Part shown: one piece after another, positions 53,722 to 62,835 of the stretch
Layout: every line of letters starts with the position of its first letter
How positions within the stretch are numbered: the stretch's first letter is position 1
Notes under the pieces: model-generated
Told to the model about the DNA's origin: nothing
What the model saw: only the letters and a program-made list of their open reading frames with translations
The model's database searches: none
Program-made: the position numbers and the translations under genes
Source of the DNA: Pedobacter sp. ok626
GTDB lineage: Bacteria; Bacteroidota; Bacteroidia; Sphingobacteriales; Sphingobacteriaceae
Assembly: GCF_900100435.1 (NCBI RefSeq)
Contig: NZ_FNEX01000007.1
Span: 53,503-117,502 of the forward strand
Direction of reading: 5' to 3'
DNA: 64,000 nt

Positions 53722-54603
53722 ATGAAGTTTGACTTAACTCCTATTGATATCGTTAATGATATCAACAAAGCAGATTTTGAAAAGTACTATTTAGCTCCCC
53801 GCAAACCACTTATTATAAAAAACAGATCTAAGTCATGGCCTGCTTATAATAAATGGACCCTCGATTACATGAAAGCCGTAGTTGGTGACCAAACCGTCCC
53901 ACTTTACGATAGCTCCAAAGCCGATCCATCTAAACCAATCAATGCCTCCGCTGCAGAAATGAAGTTTGGAGATTATATTGACCTGATTAAACATACACCA
54001 ACTGACCTACGTATATTCCTTTTCGACCCAATTAAGCAAGCGCCCAAACTATTAGAAGATTACCTGGCACCAAAAGATTTAATGGGAGGCTTTTTAGATA
54101 GCTACCCAAATATGTTCTTTGGGGGCAAAGGCTCTGTTACATTTTTACATTACGATATAGATATGGCTCATATTTTCCATACCCATTTTAACGGGCGTAA
54201 ACATGTGATCTTGTTCGAGAACAAATGGAAAGAACGTTTATACCAAATACCGTATGCTACGTATGCGCTGGAAGATTATGACGTAGAAAATCCCAACTTC
54301 GATAAATATCCTGCATTAAAAGGCGTTACAGGAGTAGAAGCATTCCTTGAGCATGGTGACACACTCTTTATGCCTACCGGATACTGGCACTGGATGAAAT
54401 ATCTGGATGGCTCTTTCTCTATTAGTTTACGAGCCTGGGACAAATCATGGGCTGTAAAAGCAAAAAGTTTATACAACCTGACACTCCAACGCAAGTTTGA
54501 TGATTTTATGAAAGCCAATTTTAGAGAAAAGTACATGACCTGGAAAGAGGAACTAGCTATAAAAAGAGCCAACCGTGCACTGATACTAAATAAACCTGAT
54601 TAA
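53722..54603 (+). CDS. Cupin_8/JmjC-like protein, first of a tandem pair
   Basis: 293 residues, no signal peptide. The JmjC/cupin_8 iron site is seen as His143 and Asp145 (FLHYDID) with the distal His223 (TGYWHWMKYLDG). The N-terminal part (FEKYYLAPRKPLIIKNRSKS, SWPAYNKW) is typical of the family. Members are 2-oxoglutarate/Fe(II) oxygenases or proteins with that fold; the partner substrate is unknown. The next gene is a close paralogue of identical length with all three residues at the same positions, so they arose by tandem duplication. Confidence 0.88.
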   Translation: MKFDLTPIDIVNDINKADFEKYYLAPRKPLIIKNRSKSWPAYNKWTLDYMKAVVGDQTVPLYDSSKADPSKPINASAAEMKFGDYIDLIKHTPTDLRIFLFDPIKQAPKLLEDYLAPKDLMGGFLDSYPNMFFGGKGSVTFLHYDIDMAHIFHTHFNGRKHVILFENKWKERLYQIPYATYALEDYDVENPNFDKYPALKGVTGVEAFLEHGDTLFMPTGYWHWMKYLDGSFSISLRAWDKSWAVKAKSLYNLTLQRKFDDFMKANFREKYMTWKEELAIKRANRALILNKPD

Positions 54604-54688
54604 CAGATTAAAAAAAAACGCTAAGTTTGCTTTAAATAAGATCGGTAATTGGCATTAAGCCGCTCACAGGTATCTTATTATTAAACAT

Positions 54689-55570
54689 ATGAGCTTTATT
54701 TTAAAGCCGGTAGATACCGTTGAAAGCATCAGCCCTGCTGATTTTAAAAAAAATTATCTGGATGCTCGTCGTCCTTTAATCATCAAAGGGTTAACCAAAA
54801 GCTGGCCTGCCAGAGAAAAATGGACAACCGACTACTTGAAGCAAATAGCGGGAGATGTGAACGTGAGCCTGATGGACAATTCAAAAGCCGATCCATCTAA
54901 GCCAATCAACGCATCGGTTGCAGAAATGCGCTTTGGCGATTATCTGGACCTGATTAAGTCTAAACCGACCGAACTAAGGATCTTTTTTTTCAACCTGTTT
55001 AAGCACGTACCTAACCTGGTTGACGATATCGTTATTCCTAAAGACTTAATGGGAGGCTTTATTGAAAGTATGCCCGCTATGTTCTTTGGAGGTTCAAATT
55101 CTGTTACTTTTTTACATTACGATATTGATCTGCCTCACCTTTTCCATACCCATTTTGGTGGCAGAAAACACATTATATTGTTCGATAACAAGTGGAAAAA
55201 ACGTTTGTATTGTATCCCTAATGCAACTTATGCATTAGAAGACTATGATGTAGCCAATCCTGATTTCGAGAAATTTCCTGCTTTAAAGGGCGTGGAAGGA
55301 TATGAAGTATTTCTTGAACATGGTGATACTTTATTTATGCCAACAGGTATGTGGCATTGGATGAAATACCTGGATGGTTCTTTCTCCCTGAGTCTTAGGG
55401 CATGGGATGCCTCTTTAACCCGAAAAGCACAAAGCGTATTTAACCTTGCGATTAAAGGTGGACTAGACAGCGTACTAAAAATGGCCTTTAAAGCCCCGTA
55501 TGCAAAATGGAGAGAACGATTGGCCATTAATAGGGCCGAAAGAGCTTTAGCTAAGGGCGAACCAAAATAA
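54689..55570 (+). CDS. Cupin_8/JmjC-like protein, second of a tandem pair
   Basis: 293 residues, the same length as the preceding paralogue. His143 and Asp145 (FLHYDID) and His223 (TGMWHWMKYLDG) are kept at the same positions. Long blocks are shared, such as DNSKADPSKPINAS and PKDLMGGF, while the last 50 residues differ most. An 85-bp gap separates the two genes. Retention of the metal site in both copies argues that both are active and have diverged in substrate. Likely a 2-oxoglutarate-dependent oxygenase; no substrate can be named. Confidence 0.88.
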   Translation: MSFILKPVDTVESISPADFKKNYLDARRPLIIKGLTKSWPAREKWTTDYLKQIAGDVNVSLMDNSKADPSKPINASVAEMRFGDYLDLIKSKPTELRIFFFNLFKHVPNLVDDIVIPKDLMGGFIESMPAMFFGGSNSVTFLHYDIDLPHLFHTHFGGRKHIILFDNKWKKRLYCIPNATYALEDYDVANPDFEKFPALKGVEGYEVFLEHGDTLFMPTGMWHWMKYLDGSFSLSLRAWDASLTRKAQSVFNLAIKGGLDSVLKMAFKAPYAKWRERLAINRAERALAKGEPK

Positions 55571-55652
55571 TTACCACCCCGTATTTTGACAGCGACATAA
55601 CATTACTGATACCAGAAACTTTTACCTTCGATAAATCGTTTATATTGAGATC

Positions 55653-56750
55653 ATGAGAGGGTACCATTTTTCTGACTATAAGCCTAATAACTCCCCAAGT
55701 GGAGGATTTAATGAGTTGCTAAATTTATTTACCCAACTGCTCAATTACACAGCAGGTGACGCAGGCGACGCATTGGCATGGATGAATGAATTGGACAAGC
55801 AATACAAATTGACCAATAATGAGTATGCTATGGGTGATTTTATTGATGACCTCAAAGACAAAGGCTACATCACAGAATCCCCCGTAAATGGAGATATCAA
55901 GATCACTGCAAAAACAGAACAAACCATACGCAAGTCGGCCCTTGACGAAATCTTCGGCAAACTAAAAAAAGCTGGTAGAGGAAATCACAATAGTAACCTA
56001 TCGGGTATTGGCGAAGAAAAGAACGCCGATAGAAGAGAATATACTTTTGGGGATAGTCTGGATCAAATAGATATGACAGCCTCCATCCACAATGCCCAGA
56101 TCAATCACGGCATCGGTAACTTTACCCTAACGGAACGGGATCTGGAGGTAGAAGAGAAAGATTTCAAAACCATTACTTCGACCGTCTTAATGATTGACAT
56201 ATCTCATTCCATGATCTTATACGGCGAAGATAGAATAACGCCTGCCAAGAAGGTAGCCATGGCACTTGCCGAATTAATTAGAACACGCTATCCTAAAGAC
56301 ACTTTAGATATAGTAGTGTTTGGCAATGATGCATGGACCATTTCGGTAAAAGACCTCCCCTACTTACAGGTTGGCCCTTATCATACCAATACTTATGCCG
56401 GTCTTGAACTGGCAACAGATCTACTGCGCAGACGTAAAACGAATAACAAGCAGATTTTTATGATCACTGATGGTAAGCCTACTTGTTTAAAAGAAAATGG
56501 GCGCTACTATAAAAACAGCATGGGACTGGATAGGAAAGTAATTAGTAAAACCTTAAATATGGCGGCGCAATGTAAGCGTCTTGGCATCCCGATCACAACC
56601 TTTATGATTGCTCAGGATCCTTACTTACAACAGTTTGTACGAGAGTTTACACAGGTAAACGGTGGAAGAGCGTTTTACAGCTCCTTGACTGGATTGGGAG
56701 AGTATATATTTGAGGATTATATTAAAAATAGAAGAAAAACCGTAAGGTAG
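55653..56750 (+). CDS. VWA (von Willebrand factor A) domain protein, partner of a MoxR-like ATPase
   Basis: 365 residues, no signal peptide or membrane helix, so cytoplasmic. The first 165 residues are helical and charged. The VWA domain at about 175-350 has a complete MIDAS: Asp182, Ser184 and Ser186 (MIDISHSM), Thr in HTNTYAG and Asp in MITDGKPT. It is 26 bp ahead of an AAA+ ATPase gene, the arrangement of MoxR-VWA or magnesium-chelatase-like chaperone pairs that remodel or insert metal into target proteins. A TACCTTCG box at 55623-55630 is a possible -7 element. Confidence 0.9.
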   Translation: MRGYHFSDYKPNNSPSGGFNELLNLFTQLLNYTAGDAGDALAWMNELDKQYKLTNNEYAMGDFIDDLKDKGYITESPVNGDIKITAKTEQTIRKSALDEIFGKLKKAGRGNHNSNLSGIGEEKNADRREYTFGDSLDQIDMTASIHNAQINHGIGNFTLTERDLEVEEKDFKTITSTVLMIDISHSMILYGEDRITPAKKVAMALAELIRTRYPKDTLDIVVFGNDAWTISVKDLPYLQVGPYHTNTYAGLELATDLLRRRKTNNKQIFMITDGKPTCLKENGRYYKNSMGLDRKVISKTLNMAAQCKRLGIPITTFMIAQDPYLQQFVREFTQVNGGRAFYSSLTGLGEYIFEDYIKNRRKTVR

Positions 56751-56776
56751 GATAAGGATTAAAGAACAAGATATAA

Positions 56777-58255
56777 ATGGACCACAGCACGATAAAAACC
56801 CTTGGTGAGCTAAAGGCCGCCAGATACAAATCATTATCCGTTAAAGATGAGCTCCGTAAGAACCTGATCAAGCAACTTAAAAGCAGATCGCAAGGATTTC
56901 AGGGAATTTTAGGTTATGACGAAACCGTTATACCTGAACTGCACACTGCCATTTTATCCCGACACAACATCCTGTTACTTGGTTTGCGCGGACAGGCAAA
57001 AACCCGTATTGCTCGCTTAATGGTTGATTTATTAGACGAATATATCCCATATGTAGCCGGCAGCGAGATTTTTGACGACCCGCTTAATCCCATTTCCTGG
57101 TACGCAAAGCATGAAATATTAATTCATGGCGACAATACACCAATTAGCTGGCAACACCGTTCTGAGCGCTATACTGAAAAACTGGCAACGCCAGACGTTA
57201 CTGTGGCGGATCTGATAGGTGACATTGATCCGATTAAAGCTGCTACGCTAAAACTTACTTATAATGATGAGCGTGTCATCCATTTTGGATTGATACCAAG
57301 AGCCCATCGCAGTATATTTGTAATCAATGAATTGCCCGATCTTCAGGCCAGGATTCAGGTAGCATTGTTTAATATGCTGCAAGAAAAAGACATCCAGATT
57401 AGGGGATTCAAGCTGCGCTTGCCGCTTGATGTTCAGTTTGTATTTACGGCAAACCCAGAGGATTATACCAATCGTGGTTCTATTGTTACTCCTTTAAAGG
57501 ACCGTATTGAAAGTCAGATTCTTACCCATTACCCTAAAACGATAGAGATTGCCCGGGAAATTACCCGACAGGAAACAAGGATAAGCCCGGAAAGATTGAG
57601 ACAGGTTCATTCCGACGGAATGATCAGAAGCCTTATCGAACAGGTGGCCGTAGAAGCTAGACAAAGTGAGTTTATCGATCAAAAATCAGGGGTTTCGGCA
57701 AGACTTAGCATTTCAGCTTTTGAAAACCTGATCAGCACAGCTGAACGGAGAATGCTCCTAAAAAGAGAAAAAAACACTGAAGTTCGCTTAGCAGACCTGA
57801 TCGGCATCATTCCTGCACTAACCGGAAAAATCGAATTGGTTTATGAAGGAGAGCTGGAAGGTCCAGCAAAAGTTGCCCACACGCTTATTGGAAAAGCGAT
57901 TAAAAAGTTTCTCACGCTTTATTTTCCTGATCCAGAAAAAGTTAAGAAAGACAAACAGGGTAATCCTTACGAAACGATTACACACTGGTTTACAGAAGGC
58001 AATACACTAGACATAACTGACAAATTAAACAACGCGCAATACCAAAAGGAATTGATGAAAGTTGATTCACTATTTGATTTGGTGAAGTTTTATCATCCAA
58101 ATGCATTTGAAAATCAAACCTTCTTACTAATGGAATTGGTCTTACATGGACTGGCTGAATACTCTCAGCTTAATAAAAAATACTTGCCTGGGGGATTTGG
58201 TTTTTCAGACATGTTCGAAAGTCTGTTTAACCTTAATATGCAGGATGAAGACTAA
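56777..58255 (+). CDS. MoxR/magnesium-chelatase-like AAA+ ATPase
   Basis: 492 residues, cytoplasmic. Walker A is GLRGQAKTR at residues 69-77. The Walker B equivalent reads SIFVINELPDL, with Asn184 in place of the usual Asp. Sensor 1 is FVFTANPEDYTNRG, followed by the arginine-rich PLKDRIESQI segment and a helical C-terminal domain of about 230 residues. This matches Mg-chelatase/MoxR-like ATPases that work with VWA partners, as encoded just before. Target unknown; the following genes (metallophosphoesterase and membrane protein) lie in the same run with 36- and 18-bp gaps. Confidence 0.88.
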   Translation: MDHSTIKTLGELKAARYKSLSVKDELRKNLIKQLKSRSQGFQGILGYDETVIPELHTAILSRHNILLLGLRGQAKTRIARLMVDLLDEYIPYVAGSEIFDDPLNPISWYAKHEILIHGDNTPISWQHRSERYTEKLATPDVTVADLIGDIDPIKAATLKLTYNDERVIHFGLIPRAHRSIFVINELPDLQARIQVALFNMLQEKDIQIRGFKLRLPLDVQFVFTANPEDYTNRGSIVTPLKDRIESQILTHYPKTIEIAREITRQETRISPERLRQVHSDGMIRSLIEQVAVEARQSEFIDQKSGVSARLSISAFENLISTAERRMLLKREKNTEVRLADLIGIIPALTGKIELVYEGELEGPAKVAHTLIGKAIKKFLTLYFPDPEKVKKDKQGNPYETITHWFTEGNTLDITDKLNNAQYQKELMKVDSLFDLVKFYHPNAFENQTFLLMELVLHGLAEYSQLNKKYLPGGFGFSDMFESLFNLNMQDED

Positions 58256-58291
58256 CATTACAACAATTTTAATTAAACAACACATTTAACT

Positions 58292-59557
58292 ATGGGAAGA
58301 TTACCCCTAATCATATTTTTATCCGTTTTCCTTTTAATATTTGACTATTACTGCTTCCGTGCTATATTATCAGTATTTAAAAACTGGAAGCCACGTACCA
58401 AAAAGCTGTTCACTATACTTTGGTGGACTTATACCATTGGCCTGGTGATAGGTATTTTCGCAGGAATTTACCTTAATCTGTACCTGACCATAAGAGCTGT
58501 TGTTTTAGTAGCGTTCTTTTTAACTGTCGCCTGCAAAATGGTCATGTTACCCTTTTTATTAATTGACGACTTAAGAAGAGGTTTTATTAAGCTGCTGAGA
58601 CTAGCCAGAAAAGAAAAAAAGACAAGTCCGACACCATCTATTAGCCCTACAAATGGAGTCGCCCCAATCAGCCGCTCGGCCTTTATCGTTAAAGCAGGAA
58701 TATTGACTGCTGCCGTTCCTTTAGCTTCCTTAAGTTGGGGAATTGTATCTGGCGCCTATGATTACAAAATAAAACGCAAAACCCTTATCTTACCAAATTT
58801 ACCCAAAGCTTTTGACGGCATAAAAATGGCACAGATCTCCGATGTCCATTCGGGTAGCTTTTACAACCCCAGAGCCGTTCTTGGTGGTGTTGAAATGTTA
58901 CTTGGAGAAAAACCCGATTTTGTTTTCTTCACCGGCGATTTGGTAAATGATATGGCTTCAGAAATGCGTGGATATCAGGATATTTTTTCAAAGGTAAAAG
59001 CCCCACTAGGTGTATATTCAACCTTGGGAAATCACGATTACGGAGACTACCATTTTGGTAAAGCTCCATCTGCCGCAAAAGCAAAGAACTTACAGGATGT
59101 GATAAAAACACATAAAATAATGGGCTGGGATCTGTTGATGAACGAAAACAGAAGGTTAAAAGTTGATGGCGAAGAAATTGGCATCCTGGGTATAGAGAAC
59201 TGGGGAATGGGCCGTTTCCCAAAATACGGACGTATGGACCTTGCTGTTAAAGACACCGATGACTTACCCGTTAAATTGCTTCTTTCTCATGATCCTTCGC
59301 ACTGGCGCGGACAGGTGCTTGAAAAATACCCGCAAATAGACGCCATGTTTAGTGGCCATACCCATGGAATGCAGTTTGGCGTGAGAACTGAAAGTTTTCA
59401 GTGGAGCCCCGTACAGTATATTTACAAGGAATGGGCTGGACTGTATCAGGAACAAAAACAGCAACTCTATGTAAATGTGGGCTACGGATTCTTAGGCTAT
59501 CCGGGAAGAGTTGGAATCTTGCCAGAAATAACGATATTTGAATTAAAGCGAGCCTAA
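58292..59557 (+). CDS. Membrane-anchored metallophosphoesterase
   Basis: 421 residues. Three N-terminal membrane helices (about 3-22, 36-57 and 64-90) and a fourth hydrophobic stretch (GILTAAVPLASLSWGIV) precede a calcineurin-like domain at about 170-420. The metal-site motifs are all present: DVHSGS, FFTGDLVND, TLGNHDYGDY, LLSHDP and FSGHTHGMQFG. Resembles YkuE/UDP-2,3-diacylglucosamine-pyrophosphatase-like or phosphodiesterase proteins; the substrate is unknown. The catalytic domain probably faces the periplasm. Third gene of the VWA-AAA run. Confidence 0.9.
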   Translation: MGRLPLIIFLSVFLLIFDYYCFRAILSVFKNWKPRTKKLFTILWWTYTIGLVIGIFAGIYLNLYLTIRAVVLVAFFLTVACKMVMLPFLLIDDLRRGFIKLLRLARKEKKTSPTPSISPTNGVAPISRSAFIVKAGILTAAVPLASLSWGIVSGAYDYKIKRKTLILPNLPKAFDGIKMAQISDVHSGSFYNPRAVLGGVEMLLGEKPDFVFFTGDLVNDMASEMRGYQDIFSKVKAPLGVYSTLGNHDYGDYHFGKAPSAAKAKNLQDVIKTHKIMGWDLLMNENRRLKVDGEEIGILGIENWGMGRFPKYGRMDLAVKDTDDLPVKLLLSHDPSHWRGQVLEKYPQIDAMFSGHTHGMQFGVRTESFQWSPVQYIYKEWAGLYQEQKQQLYVNVGYGFLGYPGRVGILPEITIFELKRA

Positions 59558-59575
59558 TTCAAACCAAAACCATAC

Positions 59576-60466
59576 ATGATTAAAAAAGTGCTCTTGCCAA
59601 TTCTCGACTTTTTGCTTTTCAGCAATTTGTTTATTGCCATTTGCGCCGTTGCTCAGGGGCTGGTCACCTACCACTTATTAAATGTAGCCCCTGATAAGTA
59701 CATTCTGGCCATCATATTTTTTGGCACCATTGGCATCTACAATTTTAGTATGCTGCTGTCTAAACCAAAAGACCCAAAACACTCACCATACATAAGGGTA
59801 AGATGGATATTTTCACATCACAGGCTGATCATATCTATTACCCTAATTTCGGTTCTCTGCCTGATCCCCCTAGGTCTACTTTACCTCAGTATTGAGGCCA
59901 AACTGCTCATGATATTCACTGCGGTACTTGCTTTAGGCTATAACATCCCGTTTTTAACGCTTAATAACCAAAAAATAGGTCTGCGGAACATTCCGGGCAT
60001 CAAGTTATTTTTAATCGCTCTAGTGTGGTCTGTAAGCTGTGTGCTGCTACCTGTAGTTGAGTTGGAACACAACTATCAGATCAATATTTCAACAGCGGAA
60101 ACTTTATTGCTGGTTGCTAAGCGCTTCCTTTTTATAGCAGCAATTACCATCCCCTTCGACATCAGGGATTTATTTCAAGACAAACTTTACGCATTGAAAA
60201 CTATCCCTGTAATGTTAGGTGAAAAAAAAGCATATATCTTTTGCCAGTTCCTGCTAATAGGTTACTTAGCCTTGCTATTGCTGTTTAGGCAAGCTGCTAT
60301 TTCAGATATTATTGCACTAACCTTAACCCTACTACTTACCGGCTGGTTAATTTTCAAATCCAATATCAAAAAGAATGAATATTACTATTTCTTTTATATC
60401 GATGGAACCATGTTATTGCAATACGTTGTACTGGTAATAGCGACTTGCCTTTCGACTTTAATTTAA
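59576..60466 (+). CDS. Polytopic membrane protein, degenerate UbiA-prenyltransferase-like
   Basis: 296 residues with about eight or nine hydrophobic segments. The second aspartate motif of UbiA prenyltransferases is recognisable as DIRDLFQDK followed by LKTIPVMLGEKKA. The first motif, usually NDxxDxxxD after the second helix, is replaced by NFSMLLSKPKDPK. It may be a non-canonical or inactive member, or another membrane protein with a similar fold. It ends the run of four plus-strand genes; its stop TAA overlaps the stop of the convergent regulator gene within TTAA. Confidence 0.6.
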   Translation: MIKKVLLPILDFLLFSNLFIAICAVAQGLVTYHLLNVAPDKYILAIIFFGTIGIYNFSMLLSKPKDPKHSPYIRVRWIFSHHRLIISITLISVLCLIPLGLLYLSIEAKLLMIFTAVLALGYNIPFLTLNNQKIGLRNIPGIKLFLIALVWSVSCVLLPVVELEHNYQINISTAETLLLVAKRFLFIAAITIPFDIRDLFQDKLYALKTIPVMLGEKKAYIFCQFLLIGYLALLLLFRQAAISDIIALTLTLLLTGWLIFKSNIKKNEYYYFFYIDGTMLLQYVVLVIATCLSTLI

Positions 60467-61164
60467 GCCGGATTAAAACGATAGCCCACTCCCCTAACGG
60501 TTTGCAACAATTGCGGGTTATCAGGATTCAATTCAATCTTTTTACGTAAACGTACTATATGCATATCAAGGGTACGCGTATTTACATCCGAATTGTATCC
60601 CCAAACCACCAACATCAATTCATCTCTGTTGATGACTTTATTCGGGTTACGCAAAAAATAAAGTAATATTCTATTCTCCAGAATTGTTAACTCAATCTTT
60701 TTATCATCTCTAAATAGCGTATGAATATTAGGATGATGCTCCATATTGCCAAAACGATGCACCTCAGAGCGATCGTTGTGTAAAATAAATTTCACCTTAC
60801 TGTCCAACATTGCAACCAGCACATCCATATTAAATGGCTTAGTTACATAATCCGAAGCGCCAAAGTTATAAGCATCAATCTTATCTACATCCTGAGCTTT
60901 GGCCGTCATCATAATAATCAAATTATCAAAGCCTTGTTTCCGTACATCTTCACATACCTGGGCGCCCTGTTTGCCAGGTAACATCCAATCCAACAAAACA
61001 ATATCCGGTTTATCTGCTAATATGGTACGTTCTGCAGCCTCACCATCTCCAACTTCCGAAACTTCATATCCTTCAGATTTCAAACGGTGTACGACTAAAA
61101 AACGTAAGTTTTCATCGTCTTCAACTATCAGTATTTTAACTCCTTTCGACATATCTTTAATCAT
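60463..61164 (-). CDS. OmpR/PhoB-family response regulator
   Basis: 233 residues from the ATG at 61164, which overlaps the kinase stop by 8 bp; an ATG at 61152 is also possible. Receiver domain: acidic pocket VEDDENLR, phospho-acceptor Asp59 (DIVLLDWMLPGKQG), Thr in MMTAKAQDVDK and Lys in YVTKPFN. Winged helix at about 135-230 (LTILENRILLYFLRNPNKVI, VNTRTLDMHIVRLRKKIE). It acts with the histidine kinase encoded just before it; the gene overlap means coupled translation. Confidence 0.95.
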   Translation of the reverse strand: MIKDMSKGVKILIVEDDENLRFLVVHRLKSEGYEVSEVGDGEAAERTILADKPDIVLLDWMLPGKQGAQVCEDVRKQGFDNLIIMMTAKAQDVDKIDAYNFGASDYVTKPFNMDVLVAMLDSKVKFILHNDRSEVHRFGNMEHHPNIHTLFRDDKKIELTILENRILLYFLRNPNKVINRDELMLVVWGYNSDVNTRTLDMHIVRLRKKIELNPDNPQLLQTVRGVGYRFNPA

Positions 61165-62824
61165 TATAGGGTAATACAATTTTAAATTCTGATCCTTTAT
61201 TTACTTTGCTCCTCACAGTAATCTCCCCTTCCATAAAATTAACCAGTTCCTTACAAAAAGCCAACCCCAATCCCACACTTCCATTTTGGTTGTACTGGTT
61301 TTGAATGCGGAAAAACTTCTTAAATATATTATTAATTTCTGACGCAGGTATACCTATACCCTGATCCGTGAACCTAAATACAACTTTGCCTTTAATTAAC
61401 CGGGCACTGATATGCAATTTTTTACGCTCCGGAGGAGAGTACTTATAAGCATTCTCTGCAAGGTTATCAAACAAGCTACCCAACAATACCGGGTCAGTTA
61501 CAAACGTGGTAAAACCACTCACTTCATAAGTAAAATTAAAATCAGGATGTTTTAACCGATGCGACTCTATAGTACTTTCAATAAAATCTACCATACGGAC
61601 CCGATCCCGATTTAGCTGTATTGATTTATTCTCTATTTGCGTAAAAGCAAGCAGCTTATTCATCAATCCATTTAACTTATCCGCTTCTTCATCCAATATT
61701 TTACCGTACAGTTTAAGCTCCCGCTCACTAAGCGCAACTGCACTCTTAATGTTATTACCTGCTATCTTTATCACGCTGACCGGCGTTTTAAACTCATGTG
61801 TCAGGTTATTTACAAAATCATACTGCAACTTAAACATCTTCTGGTTAATGTTCAGATTTCGGTAAATTAAAACGGCTACCAACACCAGTATTCCATAAAA
61901 AAAGAGGATGGCCAAGGCAATAGGGAAAAAATAACCAAAAATCTCTCTATCAATAAATGATTTTGAAGAGATAAAGAACAGTTTATAATCAGAAAATGGC
62001 CCCGGCAAAGTAATCTCAGTACTCAGATATACTTCTGTAGTATCTAATGGGTCGTAAGTAAGTGGTGCTATTCTAATATATTGATACAACAACGGACGAG
62101 GGTTGATGATCTTTATTTTATAAGGATCTAATTGAAAGGACAACATATCCTGTTGATAAACAGGACTGGGATTTAAAGTATTCCGCAACATCTCCTTATA
62201 GATCTTCAAATCCTCAAGTCTTGGAATATTCAGGTAAGTGATCTTATTGGTACGAACATTACTAAAATTACTAAATAGCTCATCCTGCGTAGGGATACGA
62301 TTGGTATCCAGACTTTCAATATAAGATACCAGCTTTAATGCCAGCGCATTAAAATCATCGCCAACAATAAAATTCCGGGTGTTATTTCTTGAGAATAGGC
62401 GAATAGAATCATTCGGTACCAGGCTTCCAAACTGATAAATATTTTTAGGCCCGAAAGAGAACTTGCCAGTATTTAAGCCATCATTAACCGGCGTATTACT
62501 TACCTCAGAATCGTAAAAAATAACCTTTGAGACAAAAGGGTATTCCAACAAAACGGTGTCTACAAACCTCGAAGCTGTTGCAGAATCCAGATATCCGTTA
62601 TAGAAAGAAACTTCAGGAAGTTTTTTTTGAAAGAAATCGTTATAAGGTTTAATACTTTGCTCCAGCACATTTACCTTTTCCGAGACAAATTCGTTTTCGA
62701 TATATTTAGTACTGAACCTATAGGCTAATCCCAAAGAGAGCAGAAACAGCACAGACATCAACACGATGAAAGTGAGTATCAACGAAAAATTCTTACGGTA
62801 ACCGTCTTTCTTCTCTGAAGCCAT
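61157..62824 (-). CDS. Sensor histidine kinase
   Basis: 555 residues. First membrane helix at about 12-35 (LILTFIVLMSVLFLLSLGLAY), split here as LILTFIVLMSVLF and LLSLGLAY; a periplasmic sensor region of about 260 residues without a recognised domain; second helix at about 300-322 (FPIALAILFFYGILVLVAVL). HisKA with His343 in LTHEFKTPVSVIK. HATPase: N box NLAENAYKYSP, G1 DQGIGIP, G2 VGLGLAFCKEL. No HAMP domain is evident. It lies 11 bp behind the S9-like gene and overlaps the regulator gene, so all three are one operon and the extracytoplasmic S9-like protein may feed this sensor. Confidence 0.95.
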   Translation of the reverse strand: MASEKKDGYRKNFSLILTFIVLMSVLFLLSLGLAYRFSTKYIENEFVSEKVNVLEQSIKPYNDFFQKKLPEVSFYNGYLDSATASRFVDTVLLEYPFVSKVIFYDSEVSNTPVNDGLNTGKFSFGPKNIYQFGSLVPNDSIRLFSRNNTRNFIVGDDFNALALKLVSYIESLDTNRIPTQDELFSNFSNVRTNKITYLNIPRLEDLKIYKEMLRNTLNPSPVYQQDMLSFQLDPYKIKIINPRPLLYQYIRIAPLTYDPLDTTEVYLSTEITLPGPFSDYKLFFISSKSFIDREIFGYFFPIALAILFFYGILVLVAVLIYRNLNINQKMFKLQYDFVNNLTHEFKTPVSVIKIAGNNIKSAVALSERELKLYGKILDEEADKLNGLMNKLLAFTQIENKSIQLNRDRVRMVDFIESTIESHRLKHPDFNFTYEVSGFTTFVTDPVLLGSLFDNLAENAYKYSPPERKKLHISARLIKGKVVFRFTDQGIGIPASEINNIFKKFFRIQNQYNQNGSVGLGLAFCKELVNFMEGEITVRSKVNKGSEFKIVLPYND

Positions 62825-62835
62825 AGGCTGTGAAT

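Noticed and set aside
60463..60466. Overlapping stop codons of the UbiA-like and response-regulator genes
   Set aside because: Both use TAA within TTAA; this is a simple consequence of tight convergent packing and not a signal.
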